Shown here in pieces: positions 11,408 to 23,463 of a stretch of 64,000 nucleotides of DNA; position 1 is the first letter of the stretch, and each line of letters starts with the position of its first letter. The notes beneath the pieces are model-generated. The model was not told where the DNA came from, did no database searches, and worked only from the letters and a program-made list of their open reading frames with translations. The stretch comes from Eretmocerus hayati (taxonomy: Eukaryota; Arthropoda; Insecta; Hymenoptera; Aphelinidae): the NCBI GenBank assembly GCA_029851415.1, contig CM056742.1, positions 114,330,246 through 114,394,245 on the forward strand, read 5' to 3'. A program made the position numbers and the translations under genes.

Positions 11408-12800
11408 ATTATACCCACAGGCCTGTGCAGCTTCCAGACCAGCCGACTCTCGGATCGTCAATTCTAAAATCCGATCCTGTCCGATCCGGGCAACGAGAGC
11501 GTGAGCTCAGCGAAAACAAGAGCCGCACTGGCCGAGGTGTTGGGTGGGACGAAAGGTGAGTGAGCACTTGAGCTCGTATAATCCCGAAGCCTAAACAACC
11601 CAGAGCGAGAAATGCGCGGAAGACGATATGAGCGAAATCAGCTGGCAGTAGTGGTGCCACGGGGGAGCTGAAGCCGCTGGACGTCTCGCTGAGATAGAGA
11701 AGAAAAGCCTGTATATATACGATGCCGGACGGCGCGCTCTGAGCGATTCCCGCGGGCATTAGTCCAGGTAAACAAGGATCACACTGCTATCCAGCCTACC
11801 CATTAAGAGAGGGTATTATGCGCCCTCCGCTGCGCAAAAATAACGGCGACAAGTGACGGACGGACTAAGACCTTGGCGCAAGAGTGCGCCCCTAGCCGAG
11901 TGACAGGTATAGGGTCGCGGTGGCGCGAATAGGCCCAAATTTGAACTCCACGGGGCGGATTTTTCCGGGTATATATGGTTGCCGTCGTTGTCGCATTCGC
12001 CACTGCTCCTGTCAAGGGCGTGGGCCCATGATTCATTAGACTGTTTTCTTTTACTTTCCACAAACTTCCCATCGGGCGGTCTCTAGCGAATAAAACGCGA
12101 GGTTACACTCTTCGGCTCAAGTGATCGTGGACGTCTTTTTTGCTCAAAATTTCAGTATGATCATCATTTGACAGTATTTTGCTTATAATATTCAACCCGG
12201 CTAGTCTGATTGCTCTCGCACTTACTGCATTGCGCTCATGGATCGCTTCACAGTGAGCATCACCCGAGTCGCAGCAGTAATAGTACAGAAGCCCTGCAGC
12301 ACCACACCCTCACACTGACAACGCTCGCCCTCCATACTTTTTTATGTATTTGCACTACGAGCGCTCGATTCTCATTAGACGCTGGGTACTTCTCCTGCTT
12401 TTTCCCGGATTAAATCTTTACTAAGCAAGTACGTTCCATCTGCATGACGTTATTGGGCTCCTTCAGTCGGTTCTAATTTATTCAAAGAAAGAAGAAAATT
12501 TCGTTTATGACAATTTTAATCCAACTCACGTTGTTTATAGCCCTTGAGGGATGACTTTCTAACTTGCGCACAGTAACAATACGAAAACTTTTTTCATCCC
12601 TCACACCAACTCCATTGAGTCAATATAAGTACGTAGTAACTTTTCTAGTATATGTCATGATGAGTCTAGTTCGCAGGGTGAAAAAATCTAATAGCTAATG
12701 TGTGATATCGGCTTCTGGAATGGAGGGGGAGGTTTCCGATTTGAGGTCTTGTGATCGCTTCTCGAGTTGCCTTTTGAGCCCAAATATTCTGGATACGATT
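11408..12800. other. Intergenic stretch, moderately GC-rich at its start
   Basis: No gene is supported. A TATATATA word at about 11711 is followed ~55 nt later by CCAG|GTAAAC, a splice-donor-like site. This could be a promoter with a short first exon, but nothing downstream confirms it. Confidence 0.3.
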
Positions 12801-12965
12801 ATAAATCGAGTAAAGTAAGTGTACCCAGACCCCCCAACTCTTTACGTCTTTTTGCCAATAAATTAAGCCTGTTTTGATTTTGTGAACGTAGTTTAGCTCA
12901 TTTCAAAACTTGTTGAGCAAACCTTTCGAACGAGCTAAGGTAAGTTCAATTTTGACCAACCAGAG
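12801..12965. repeat. Dispersed repeat, copy 1
   Basis: The segment shares ordered words (AATCGAGTAA, GTACC, TTTAGCTCA, AAGTTCAATTTTGACCAACC) with 62774-62940 and in part with 30083-30475. It is diverged and non-coding. Confidence 0.55.
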
Positions 12966-13366
12966 TATTCACAGTCGAAGAAATGAGAAATTCATATCTT
13001 CCCTGAGAGTTTTGTAGAATTGCAACATCTCCGCTTCTAAATATCCAAATAAGACGTTCCTTAGTTCGTTCTACATTTTCCTCACACCTTTCAGACGAAC
13101 CCCTCATTAAATGACAGGAAAGTCCGGCAAAGTCAGGATATAATAGTTGAGGCCATGTTAACACGGAGAGACCAAGGAGTTTAGGGGCTGGATCTGGCTG
13201 AAACTTTGTGAATCATCTTCTTTTATCATCATAGGATGATACCCAGATCGCAGAGTCTAACGCTCAAGCGTTTTCGAGTCACACCATGTGACCCATGCAT
13301 TACAGTATATGGGTAACCATCGATGAATAAGCAAATTTGTGTAATTGTTGAATAACTTCTAAAGTA
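12966..13366. other. Spacer, nothing recognised
   Basis: There are short open frames only. It ends at the TA (13365-13366) that flanks the next element. Confidence 0.4.
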
Positions 13367-14324
13367 CCGGAAACCGGGGTGAATGTGGCCACTTTTCCGG
13401 AAAGAGATTGTAGTAGTCGTAACTTCGATGCTTTACCACCTAAGAAAGACGTGCAAGAGTGCATTTCCAGAATCGCTTCTTTCATAATATGCCAGCTCAT
13501 TTGTGATGTAACAGGTTCCATTTACCCTTTTTTCCATTGGAATGAAGTGAAAATTGTCAAGTAAAAATTTTATGTTGCGACAATTTACCTGAACAACCCA
13601 TCAGTAGATCCATTTCTATCTCTTTTCAATGATTTTCTCTTAGTAGGTAATGACGTCCTCTACATTTTGCGCTATTGCCGATTGAATTTGGATGTGACAG
13701 TTATTTAGAACGACCTCTTGAAGGAGAACTTGTGATTTCTCGGCTGCCCCGGGTTGAATGTGGCCACTTTGTTTTTTACAACTCTCGAGAAAGCAAATAA
13801 GTGGAAGAGAAATCCAAAAACAGTATTTTGGAGGTGACGTCAAGGCGCGTCGAATGAGTACAGATATTATAGGTTTGGTCGAAAAATTCCAATGAAATTC
13901 AACTAGGAGCGTCAAAGTGTCCAAAATCAACCCAGACGCCACTCGAGACACAACCGTGCTTGAGACGCCAATGTAGTTTATAAATTCCAAATTGACCGCT
14001 TGACTCGGGGTTCTGAGCTATCGAGATGAATCCAACAGTATTGTCTTCGTAATTAGATGAGCTAAGAGATGTTTTATCCTCATTTCGTTTCAAACACGAG
14101 GCGTCGGGGTAGATATTCGCTAAGACCATTATAATTGCGGTGCTCAACCTGTTTTTTACACTTTTCAAGAAAGCAAATGGTTGAAATGAAATTCTGAGGT
14201 CAACATTTTGAAGGAGACGTCGAGACGCGTCGAATGACCTAAGATACACATAGGTTTGTTCGAAAAATCGCAACGAGAAATCGACCAGAAGGTCTAAAGT
14301 GGCCACATCCAACCCGGTTTACGG
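13367..14324. mobile_element. TA-flanked element with CCGG..GTGGCCAC TIRs
   Basis: The left end is CCGGAAACCGGGGTG then AATGTGGCCACTTT, and the right end is the reverse complement of CCGTAAACCGGGTTG then GATGTGGCCACTTT (29-bp TIRs). TA stands on both sides (13365-13366 and 14325-14326), the Tc1/mariner-type duplication. The 958-bp interior has two direct repeats of ~185 bp (about 13760-13935 and 14150-14300), and the TIR-like word GGGTTGAATGTGGCCAC is repeated at 13751. A 137-codon minus-strand frame has no known domain. Likely a MITE. Confidence 0.78.
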
Positions 14325-14844
14325 TATAAACAATACATTATGGAAAACACTGATATCAGTTAGTCCTGGCGGTGTCTATGTGGGCCAATGATTCGAACTG
14401 ACGTGACATTCCCAAAGAGAAAAATCAATGATGTGGGTAATTAACTATGGTGGCTCTGCGCTGGGTCAAGCATAGACAATACGACGATGCTAGATTGTGG
14501 CAAAGTGTCGATTTGTTCGTTTACTTGTCTGTAAATACTCCAGCCTTCAATATTTGGGTGTTTCTATATTAACCCGTTGAATGATTATATTGAATCTTTT
14601 CAATTCATCATCCCATCACTTCGGGAGTTGGAATGGGAATTCTGATTGGGAAAATTATTTTTATTCGATTTCTTAGTATGTTCAAACATTTTAAAGGGCT
14701 TGTGATGAATTTCAGTACTCATTCCCATTCTCGACTAGTGCCATTATTATAAACAAATAATAGGTACTGAACTTTTCTTATGTGAGTAGATGTAATCTCT
14801 AGTTCGAGACATACAGAACAAATATGCCTGAGAATAGTGGGAAT
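14325..14844. other. Spacer, nothing recognised
   Basis: AT-rich, with only short open frames. Confidence 0.4.
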
Positions 14845-15060
14845 AGTACATTATGCAACAAGTACGAGAAGGGCGGTTTTCGCACGAGTCGGCAAGGAGT
14901 GCGGAAACTTCGCGCACGTGTTGCGTATATTATTTTTTGCAATTAGCGCGCAAAGTTGTATCTCTGGGGCTACAAAAGCTGCGTGGGGGGGGGGGGGGTT
15001 CGTGGCGGGGCCCCGGCGGGGGTGCAGGGGCGGAGCCTCCGTCAGGGGGTTACTGAGAAA
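14845..15060. repeat. TGCGAGAAG-family fragment followed by G-rich tract
   Basis: 14845-14960 matches the 22.3-22.9 kb repeat (ATTATGCAACAAGTACGAGA, CGCACGTGTTGCGTATATTA). It is followed by a 14-G run (14985-14998) and a GGGGCC/GGCGGGG-rich 60 nt, which could form G-quadruplexes. Confidence 0.6.
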
Positions 15061-15609
15061 AAAAATCTGAAAATGGTTTAAAAAAGTCTTCCTTCCATAA
15101 ATATCCCGTAGACACTGCACAATTTCAACCATAGTTGATTTTTGAATAATTCAAAATTCAAGGCTGTGCAGGTGGATAATTGGATGATTTAAAAAAAATC
15201 ATTCCCAATATTTGATATTCTTTGGTTAGTTATTAAATGACAAGTCTTTGAATTAGATTAGTCAGATTTTTAATGAGTTCAATGACTCACTCACGAAATT
15301 CAAATAACTGAAGACAATATTAGGGTTCAGAGTATTGAACTAAAAATTTGTTCTCGTTGGTTGAGTATATACCATAATTCGAGCATACATTCAGAGTATT
15401 TTCTAGGTTGATCAAAACTGAACGTTTTTTTGAACATCAGCATGGAATATAAACTCATCAGTCATCTTTATCATGGTCATTCTTATCAAAAAATGTGAAT
15501 AGATGGTGACGAGAACTAATTAAAACAGCTCACTAACTTGGAACATTTTGGACCGTTCAGTTTCATGGATCGGAAAAGACTCTCAAGATCATCGAACATC
15601 CCACGGATA
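15061..15609. other. Spacer, nothing recognised
   Basis: AT-rich, with no domain-bearing frame. Confidence 0.4.
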
Positions 15610-15810
15610 TACCAAATGACCTGTGCGAGAATATACATTTATGCATTACCATCTGTGCGAGAAATGAATTTCACGCACAGTTTATCGGTGCGTAAATGTG
15701 GACCTATGCGAGAAGTCTTTTCCGCATTACTTCACACTGCTGATAATGAAGAGAAGTTGGATTTTCGCACAACATTGCGCACGAAATTGCAAAAAGTATT
15801 TATAATCTTC
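15610..15810. repeat. TGCGAGAAG-family fragment
   Basis: Spaced words TGTGCGAGA, TTCACGCACAG, GTGCGTAAATGTGG, TGCGAGAAG and TAATGAAGAGAAG follow the same order as in the 22-23 kb copies. It is diverged, and the 98-codon frame across it is not a gene. Confidence 0.58.
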
Positions 15811-16548
15811 GAACTTACAACCATGTGTTTATGAAAATATCCAGCTGCGTACCTTTTATTGGACGTTTATTGTAAGACATTGTTAATGAGGAAATTTTAG
15901 TACTCTTACTTCAGATTCCAATGTGCGAGTTCATTTTAGCTGGCCAAAAAAAATTTTTGCTCACAATATTGATATTTACTGTTTTAGACTGATGAAAACT
16001 GATTTCGTTAATTCCTCTGGCTCTCATTAATAATTAATTGCATAGAAAACAGTTTTCATTATATTCTAACAACACGTTGCATGAACCCTTGCCCTATATC
16101 ACTTGATTATATGCAATTTGAAGATTCACTCTATCTAATCTCAAAGAAAAGATAGAATTAAGAAACAAGAATGTTAATTTCCCTGACAAAATAGCTGATT
16201 CCCCTGGCATCCTGCTCGGAACAGCGCGTAATGTTATTATACATTTGTGCTGTGTAACTCGAAATATTGTTCAATTTCCCTCGAATTTTTTTTATTCATA
16301 ATATTCAAGTAATTAGCGGCCGTTATAGTTTAAGAAAACTGATATTTAGTTGACATTTGTTATCAAATAATGATCAACCAATTTTGCCAAAAAAATAATC
16401 AAGCTCGGCCAACTCGTACAAATGCTCGTAGGGATGTACAGAATACGAATGTACAAGAAAAACTCAGACTTCGTAACATTTTTTGTTGTGATTTTGATGA
16501 CTCAAATTTACGTATTTTCCGACCGAACCGCAACAAGTGATCAAATCT
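15811..16548. other. Spacer, nothing recognised
   Basis: AT-rich sequence leading into the reverse transcriptase remnant; no signal seen. Confidence 0.4.
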
Positions 16549-17640
16549 TTACAGTCAGATAAATCTCAGAGAAGAAATGGGAGGGGGCGGAACAAATGCA
16601 CCACCTACTTCTTGACTTCAAAAAAGCGTACGAATCCATCATCAGGGTGGAATTGTACGGTGTACTCAGGGTTTCGGGATCCCGGACAAACTGGTAAGAC
16701 TAATCGGTGTAAACCTCGACAGAACAGTAGGGCGAGTGAGGATTGGTAACAATTCATCGGAATCATCCGCGATCAAAAATGCGCTGAAGCAGGGAGATCC
16801 AATATTCCCACCCCTATTTTATTTTGTCCTAGAATTAGTCATAAGACCCTTAGCAAACGCACGATTTGGCCTGTCACTTGAGGGACTAAAGAAAGCCGTT
16901 CAGGTATTGAGATACGCGGACGACCTGAAAATTGTGGGTGACAAGTGAGAGGATGCTGCACTTTATACGCAAATGATCATAGAGAGAGCAAGCAACATCG
17001 GACTAGAAGTTGATGAGAACAAAACGATGATTCTATTGGCTTCCGGGCAATACGAACAGTCAATTTTCGAACCGATGTGCGTCGCAGGGTTCAGTTTTGA
17101 AGCAGTATCGGACTTCAAATACCTCGGAGCAATGATCAACTGTGAAAATGATATCAGACAAGAACTTATAAATGAAACTCACGATTTATCAAGTCATTAT
17201 ATAACCAGTCGTCTTCTATGCGTGCGAAACCTGGACATTGTTAAGAAGACTAGAAGCGCGATTCCAATGATTCGAGAATAGAATTCTGCGGTGCATTTTC
17301 GGGAGAGAGGTTATTAAAGAAACCTCCAGACGGAGAATCTTCCACAACACTGAGATTAGGGAACTATACTAGTCACAGATCATAACCAGACTTATAAAGT
17401 CACGCCGACTCGAATGAGTAGGGCACGTCACGAGAATGGGGTCAATCTGGACTGCGCTCATAGCTTTTCAGAGTGTCTCATCCCGCCCCAGAAGATTATG
17501 TAGACCGCGTCTACGCTGGGCTGACAATATAACAACAGACCTGTGAGATATTGTATGTCGACATCGTGACTGGATCCCGCTAGCGAAAAACAGAGAGGCC
17601 TCGCGAGCTCTCGTCGCTAAGGTCCCAAATTCACAATGAC
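16549..17640 (+). pseudogene. RTE-like non-LTR reverse transcriptase, 3' part, broken
   Basis: This is the C-terminal half of an endonuclease-reverse transcriptase of the kind annotated as RTE in insects. After a stop at the left edge it reads MHHLLLDFKKAYESI (first catalytic Asp), then shifts frame near 16670 to PDKLVRLIGVNLDR, LKQGDPIFPPLF (the xQGDxxSP box with Phe for Ser) and LRYADDLKIVGD, the YADD catalytic box (near 16911). A stop follows at 16945, then IGLEVDENKT and FKYLGAMINCENDI. Beyond 17281, further shifts lead to RLEWVGHV-type sequence, RPRLRWADNI, and RDWIPLAKNRE ending by ~17640, the usual C terminus. The 5' half and endonuclease are missing, so it is 5'-truncated as RTE copies usually are. 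Tail and TSD not found. Confidence 0.85.
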
Positions 17641-18599
17641 AACCAACTCAATCACACCCTATCCGTCCTTCAACTCTTGGCCCAATCGGCGAGAGCGCAC
17701 GTGTGGTGAGCGGGTCTCCCGACCAACAACATCTGATACCCGATGGACGCCAGTCCCACTCTTTCACCTAAAAACGTCCAACCACTGCACACCTCTCATC
17801 CACTCTCCACAAGGTGTTGCGGGAAGCGGTCGCGGCATAAGACTGCCGACTTCATTGATAGAATATTCGTGATTTAATTTGTAGAGGTAGATATGAATGA
17901 AAATAACACATTCACCAATTGACGGGAAATGATGAAAAAATGGTTGTTTAGGCGACGTAAAATTTGATGTGTCGATTTTGAGAAAAGATATTTGAATATA
18001 AAATAATCGATTTTTGGACAATTTTGACATTTATATTTTCGAAAAGTCATTTATCGAGAACTGTTTAATAGATTGAGCTATGAATCCATTCAGCACATCT
18101 TTGCATGGTGCTCTATCACCCACATAAATTTGAGAAGGATCGGTCGGAAGGCTGAGGAGAAACCGTGGACGAAAGATTAAATTGCACAGCCACACATATA
18201 CAAACGGACACGGACAACAACAGAGAAAGTTAAATTGGTGAAGGACCAGGGATAAGCCTGGAGGAAAAACCGTGAATTACAATAGGAAGATTTCGGCGAG
18301 AGGAACAAAATGGTGAAAGCCGATTCGCTATGGATGAAGATTTTTAGGATAGAAAATTAATTTGAGTGAAAAATTGAGCAAAAATATCTTGTCATGAACA
18401 CAACCTTTTCTTTTTGAGGAAGCAAAATTGGTATAACTAGTGACCCGGCATAACCACAGCAATCATAAATCGATGTACACGTAAAGCACTCACACCACAA
18501 ACGGAATCTAAATTCAGTGCACAAAATTACCTTGAATCAAAAGTTATGATTCCTGTAGTTTTGTCAATTTTTTTTTGTTTTGAGAAAAATCCCAATCGC
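17641..18599. other. Stretch after the RTE remnant
   Basis: No gene. 17641-17875 may be the RTE 3' end or older sequence. The rest is AT-rich and carries no recognisable frame. Confidence 0.35.
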
Positions 18600-18640
18600 C
18601 TGATGAGGTTGACGCATTAGTCGACGAAACGTCGCAGAAT
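18600..18640 (+). ncRNA. Hammerhead-ribozyme-like motif
   Basis: CTGATGA (18600-18606) and GAAAC (18626-18630) enclose GTTGAC-GCATTA-GTCGAC, whose two hexamers pair fully (one G-U) as a stem II. This is the conserved hammerhead core order. One extra G at 18607 between core and stem is unusual, and stems I and III are not obvious. Similar CTGATGA..CGAAACGTC motifs are known near the ends of Penelope-like retroelements, which may be its origin. Activity is unproven. Confidence 0.4.
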
Positions 18641-18723
18641 AAATGATTATATTTTGCTATTAGTGATTCATCTACGCTCAACCTAGTCCTCATCGATCAA
18701 TTTTTACAACAACATTCAAGTGT
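18641..18723. other. Spacer, nothing recognised
   Basis: Short AT-rich link between the ribozyme-like motif and the next fold-back. Confidence 0.4.
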
Positions 18724-19503
18724 CAGTTATAAAATCACTTTTCAACGCAGTTTTCGAATTCTCCTGCGCATGCGAGATTTCTTTTCGGTTCGATGATATT
18801 TTCAATCGATAGCCCGTGTAATTCTCTCCAAAATGACCACTGATAAAATTCAATTCCATACGAAGGGGCCGGAGTAATGGATGATTTTGGATAAGGTGGA
18901 GTCGAAGATGCAAATCCGTGCAAATCGGTCGAGACCGGCTGTGATGCTGTTTATCTTGTCCAGCGTGTTTCTCTGGTTTCCCTGCACCAAATCGGCTTCG
19001 CCAAGGGATCATTCTGAAGGAAATCGACCGAGCTATTGAAGTGAGTAGGCTACGGAGTGGTATGTTGATGGTGAGTTATGGAAAATTGAACATTTGATAG
19101 TTCTTAATCGAATAAAAAAGTGTTTTCAACTGTTGTGCGTTACTATATTGTTACTTACCACCCACTTAACATGCCGCAATCTTCTCATTTTGATAGCTCA
19201 AACAATTTCCTTTAAAATGATCCCTTGGCGAAGTCGATTCGACGCAGGGAAACCAGAGAAACACGCTGGACAAAATCGAAAGCATCGCAGGCGATCTTGA
19301 CCAATTTGCACGGATTTGCATCTTGTACTCCACCTCGTTCATTTATTCACTACCCCGGTCCCATTGCATCGAATTCACTTTTAGCAGTGGTCATCTTGAA
19401 GGAAATCGCACGGACTATCGATTGAAAATATTATCAAAACCGTAGAAAATCACGCATGCGAAGTAGAACTCAAAAATTGCGATAAGACGTTATTTTAGGA
19501 CTG
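18724..19503. mobile_element. Fold-back element 3
   Basis: Arms 18724-19035 and 19166-19503 are imperfect reverse complements around a ~130-nt centre. The ends read CAGTTATAAAAT and the reverse complement of CAGTCCTAAAAT. Inside each arm are GCGCATGCG- or CGCATGCG-type and TCTCCAAAATGACCACT-like words, shared with the elements at 1172 and 24478. No clear TSD and no coding. Confidence 0.72.
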
Positions 19504-20007
19504 TATTTCTGACGTTCTGGGCCCGTTCTGACCCTTGAATTCAACTAAAACCTACCGCTCCGTGCGTTGAAAGTTCCCTGAGACCATCCCAATCAATGTT
19601 ATTCCGCTCGGTTTGCTTCATTCTACTTCGATTGCAAGTGCTTGCCAAGTAAAGCTGACAAATTTTGTCGGAAAACGTCTCAAAAGTGCAAAAAAATCGT
19701 AAATGTATGTCGAAATGTGCAGCATACAGACTACCTATAAGAATCTGGGGAAAATTCCTTTGATCTAGTTTCATCTTGAAATTGAAATATCCGCATGTGC
19801 GCGAAGGATCCAGGGGGTCGGGAAATATGTGTCACCCTGTATATACATGTCGTAGGTGAATAGGATTCTCAGCCAGATAGATATCTTCCGCGGCGCATAG
19901 CTATCGGGCGGCCGATAGGATTCACGATGCGGGAGAAGTCTATCCGGCTGAAATTCGTAGGCCGATAAACTCGTGTTGGGAGAGGTGGCTATCGGCCGGA
20001 AGCGTTT
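19504..20007. other. Spacer with short GATAG palindromes
   Basis: 19880-20000 contains inverted pairs such as CTATCGGGCGGCCGATAG and a third TATCGGCCGG. There is no gene. Confidence 0.4.
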
Positions 20008-21424
20008 CAGCCACAGCACATAGTTTGGTGAGTGATTCTACAATGAGAGGAAATACAGTCATGGCCCTGAGATGGCTCTGTGTGCGTTTTCCAAGGAATT
20101 GCTGGTTACCTAGGTTCCTCCTAGAATCAAAAATGCCTCATCTCGAATCATAAGTACACCCCCCCCCCCGCAGTCAATCGTTAGGAAATTATTCAGACGA
20201 GGTTTTTCTATGGATCTTATGTAAATACTACCTTTATCATAGAAATTCGTATTGCAAGACCGACAACTGGTCACGATTCGTTGAAATTGAATTTGTCCGC
20301 ACGATATGGCGAGATTCTCTATCCTGGGTCCTAACTATCTCTCCAAAATAACTCGACCTTCTGAAAAGCGAAAGAACTCGACTTTTTGAAAAGGGAGTCG
20401 ATCGAAGGAAAGGTTTCATGGTATTTTTCGCTAAACTTGATCGTTCTCGAATAATTAAGGGTATTCAACTGGGAAAACGCGAGTTTTGCAATGTTCGAGA
20501 CTGAATGGAAGCACCAATGAAGTGAAAAATCCTTGTTGCCATCGGAGCAATCTGTCCACTTGGGACTCCTGTACAATATTCCATGGCAAGAAGCGATGAC
20601 TCCGGAATGGAACAGCCTTTTATCAAGTTGTAGTAACAAACGATTCTCATTGATATATCAGTATAATACTATATCCATCCATAACACGGTTTGTGATGAG
20701 TGATCGAGATGAGTCGAAGAGAGACATTATATACCATGAAGTCATTCGAAAAATATCAAGTTTTGAAACGGAAACTTCGATTTTTGCGATTCGACATGGT
20801 AGAAGATCCCCTGTTGAATAGTTTCCCCGATGGCAACATTGATTTTTCATTTCATTGATGCTTTCATTCAGTCTTCAACATTGCGAAACTCATGTTTTAC
20901 CAGTTGTATTTTCTTGATCACTCGAGACCGATCAGGCTCCGCGAAAAAATGCATGAGACCTTTCTCTCGCCTCCCTTGTCAAGGAAGTCGAGTTATTTTG
21001 GAGAGATAGTTGGGATCCGGGATGGGGAATCTCACCATATCGTCCGAACAAATCCAATTTCAACAAACCGTGACCACTTTTCAGTCTCGAAACATGAATT
21101 TCTATCACCAGGGTAGTTTTTGGACACGATCCACAGAAGAATCTCGTACGAGTAATTTCCTAACGATAGTGCAGACTCGCACCGGACCAACAGTGAAAAT
21201 GGGCAGTCAATCAAATGGTTTTGAAGATAAATGTACATACATGACGCAGATAGGGACTGGTGGCGGGAGGGGGGGTGCATTTATGATTCGAGATGGGAAA
21301 TTCTTGATTCTAGCAGGAAGCGGGGTAACCAGCAACTGATTGAAAAAGGCACACAGAACCATTTCAGGGCCATGTCTGTATTTCTTTTCATTGCAAAATC
21401 GCTCACCGTACATAGTGCTGAATA
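20008..21424. mobile_element. Fold-back element 4
   Basis: Arms of ~540-600 bp (20008-20545 and 20822-21424) are imperfect reverse complements around a ~275-nt centre. Matching landmarks are ATGGCCCTGAGATGG / CAGGGCCATGTCTG (outer), TCTCCAAAATAACTCGA / TCGAGTTATTTTGGAGAG (middle) and TTGTTGCCATCGGAG / CCCCGATGGCAACAT (inner). A C-run at 20158-20169 is present. No transposase. Confidence 0.75.
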
Positions 21425-21895
21425 TCATCTAGAATGTGAACTGACTTTTCATGAGGTGATTCGTGTAACATAACATACGATCAAGAACGTCAAGCCAAGA
21501 ACAGGAGGAAATCGTCTTCGCTGACTGCACCCAGAGGCCCAATTTAGTTGTATTTTCGATATTTTCAACCTACCTTGTTTTCACTCTAGTTTTGGACTGG
21601 TTCATCGTAGAACATCGCGCGAGAGTGCATTCTTCAGCTCTTGGTTTGATCTTTTAGGACATTTCATACTAAGAGCCGTATAATTGAGTCCACGAACTGA
21701 GTGCAAGGGAAGTTGAGGCCCACAAAGAGCCCTGAAAAGGCTGAAATTTGACTCGATTTTCGGATGTTTTCAAGAGCTCGTACAAAATCGGGATCCACAA
21801 AACAGAACCACATTATTGTTAACCCTTCAACCACAACTAGACTCCTGGGAGAGCATTTTCTCATGGGTCTGTGCTCGATGAAAAAAAAAAAAAAA
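21425..21895. other. Spacer, nothing recognised
   Basis: Only short open frames, with a poly(A) run just before 21896. Confidence 0.4.
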
Positions 21896-23461
21896 GATTT
21901 TTTGACACACTGTGCGAGAATAGTACATTTCGATACAAGGGTGTAAAACGTTTTATTCGCGTCCGAGTGATGGGTTTCCGGCCCGAGCCGCAGGCGAGGG
22001 TCGGAATCATCACGAGGATGCGAATAATAGGTTTTACGCCCATGTATCTAACTACACTTTTTGCAACTGTGTGCGCGAAGTTGTAAAAAAATGAGACTTC
22101 TCTTCATTATTTACAGTGCGAGAAGTAATGCGTGAATGACTCCTCGCACAGTTTTACTTTTACGCACTGGTGAAGTGTGCGTGAATGTAACTTCTCGCTC
22201 TAATGCATTTTCATTCACGCACAGTTCCAAAATATGATGTTACGTCATCCCTCTGAATTTGGCCTTTCTTGAAAACTTCGTTCTCAAGATGATCTTGCTC
22301 GGACAGTGGTGCATTTAATTACAACTTCGCGCACAGTTGCAAAAAATAGTATACGCAACACGTGCGAGAAGTTTCCGCACACGTTGCCAACTCGCGCGAG
22401 AAGTAACAACGCTTCGCGAGCGTGCGTAAATGTGTTCTTCTGGCTGTGCGAGAAGTTCCAAAGTGTGCGTGAATATTAACTTCTCGCACTCGTTTGGCAC
22501 TTGTGCGGAAATTGACCTTCTCGCACTTGTTGCGTAATATACTATTTCGATAAACTGTGAGTAAAGGTCGACAAACTGTGCTTCAAAGTGCACTTTTACG
22601 CACAGTGTATCGAAAAGTAACTTTTCCGCACTGATTTTCCACTTCCTCTCACAGTTTGTCAAAAAATAGTATTCGATACACGGGTGTAAAACTTATTCTT
22701 CGCATCCTCATGTTGATTCCGACCTTCGCTTACGGCTCAGGCCGGAAACCCAACACTCGGACGCGAAATAGTATATTACGCAACAAGTGCGAGAAGGTCA
22801 ATTTCCGCACAAGTTGCCAAACGAGTGCGGAAACTTCTCGCACGTGTTGCGTATATTATTTTTTGCAACTGTGCGCGAAGTTGTAATTAAATGCACCACT
22901 GTCCGAGCGAGATCATCTTGAGAACAAAGTTTTCAAGAAAGGCCAAATTCAGAGGGATGACGTGACATCATATTTTGGAACTGTGCGTGAATGAAAATCC
23001 ATTAGAGCGAGAAGTTACATTTACGCACACTTCACCAGTGCGTAAATGTAAAACTGTGCGAGAAGGCATTCACTGTAAATAATGAAGAGAAGTCTCATTT
23101 TTTTACAACTTCGCGCACACAGTTGCAAAAAAAAGTTTTTCCACCCTTGTAACGAAATGTACTATTTTGCAACTGTGTGCGCGAAGTTGGAAAAAAATGA
23201 GAATTCTCTTCATTATTTACAGTGCGAGAAGTAATGCGCAATTGACTTCTCGTATAGTTTTACATTCACGCACTGGTGGAGAGTGCTTAAATGTAACCTC
23301 TAGCTCTAATGAATTTTCATTCACGCACAGTTCCAAAACATGATGTCACATCATCCCTCTGAGTTCGGTCTCTCTTCGAAGCTTCGTTTTTGAGATAATC
23401 TTGCTCGGACAGTGGTGCATTTAATTACAACTTCGCGCACAGTTGCAAAAAATAGTATACG
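21896..23461. repeat. TGCGAGAAG modular repeat with inverted and direct copies
   Basis: A ~300-bp module occurs three times: forward at 22079-22379, inverted at 22821-23115 and forward again at 23170-23461. Within it, TGCGAGAAG or its complement alternates with TGCGTGAATG/CATTCACGCA-type words every 15-30 nt; the word TGCGAGAAG-like occurs at least 12 times here. A ~100-bp sub-element, GGGTGTAAAAC..GTTTTACGCCC (21939-22041), has an inverted counterpart at 22680-22775. The third copy is interrupted at 23462 by two transposons and resumes at 27542. No coding function is seen. Confidence 0.75.
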
Positions 23462-23463
23462 TA

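Noticed and set aside
11711..11770. TATATATA with a downstream GTAAAC donor as a gene start
   Set aside because: No supporting exon or coding sequence follows.
21896..23461. CRISPR-like array of repeated TGCGAGAAG words
   Set aside because: Words occur in both orientations with irregular short spacing, no fixed spacer length and no Cas genes; the sequence is eukaryotic.
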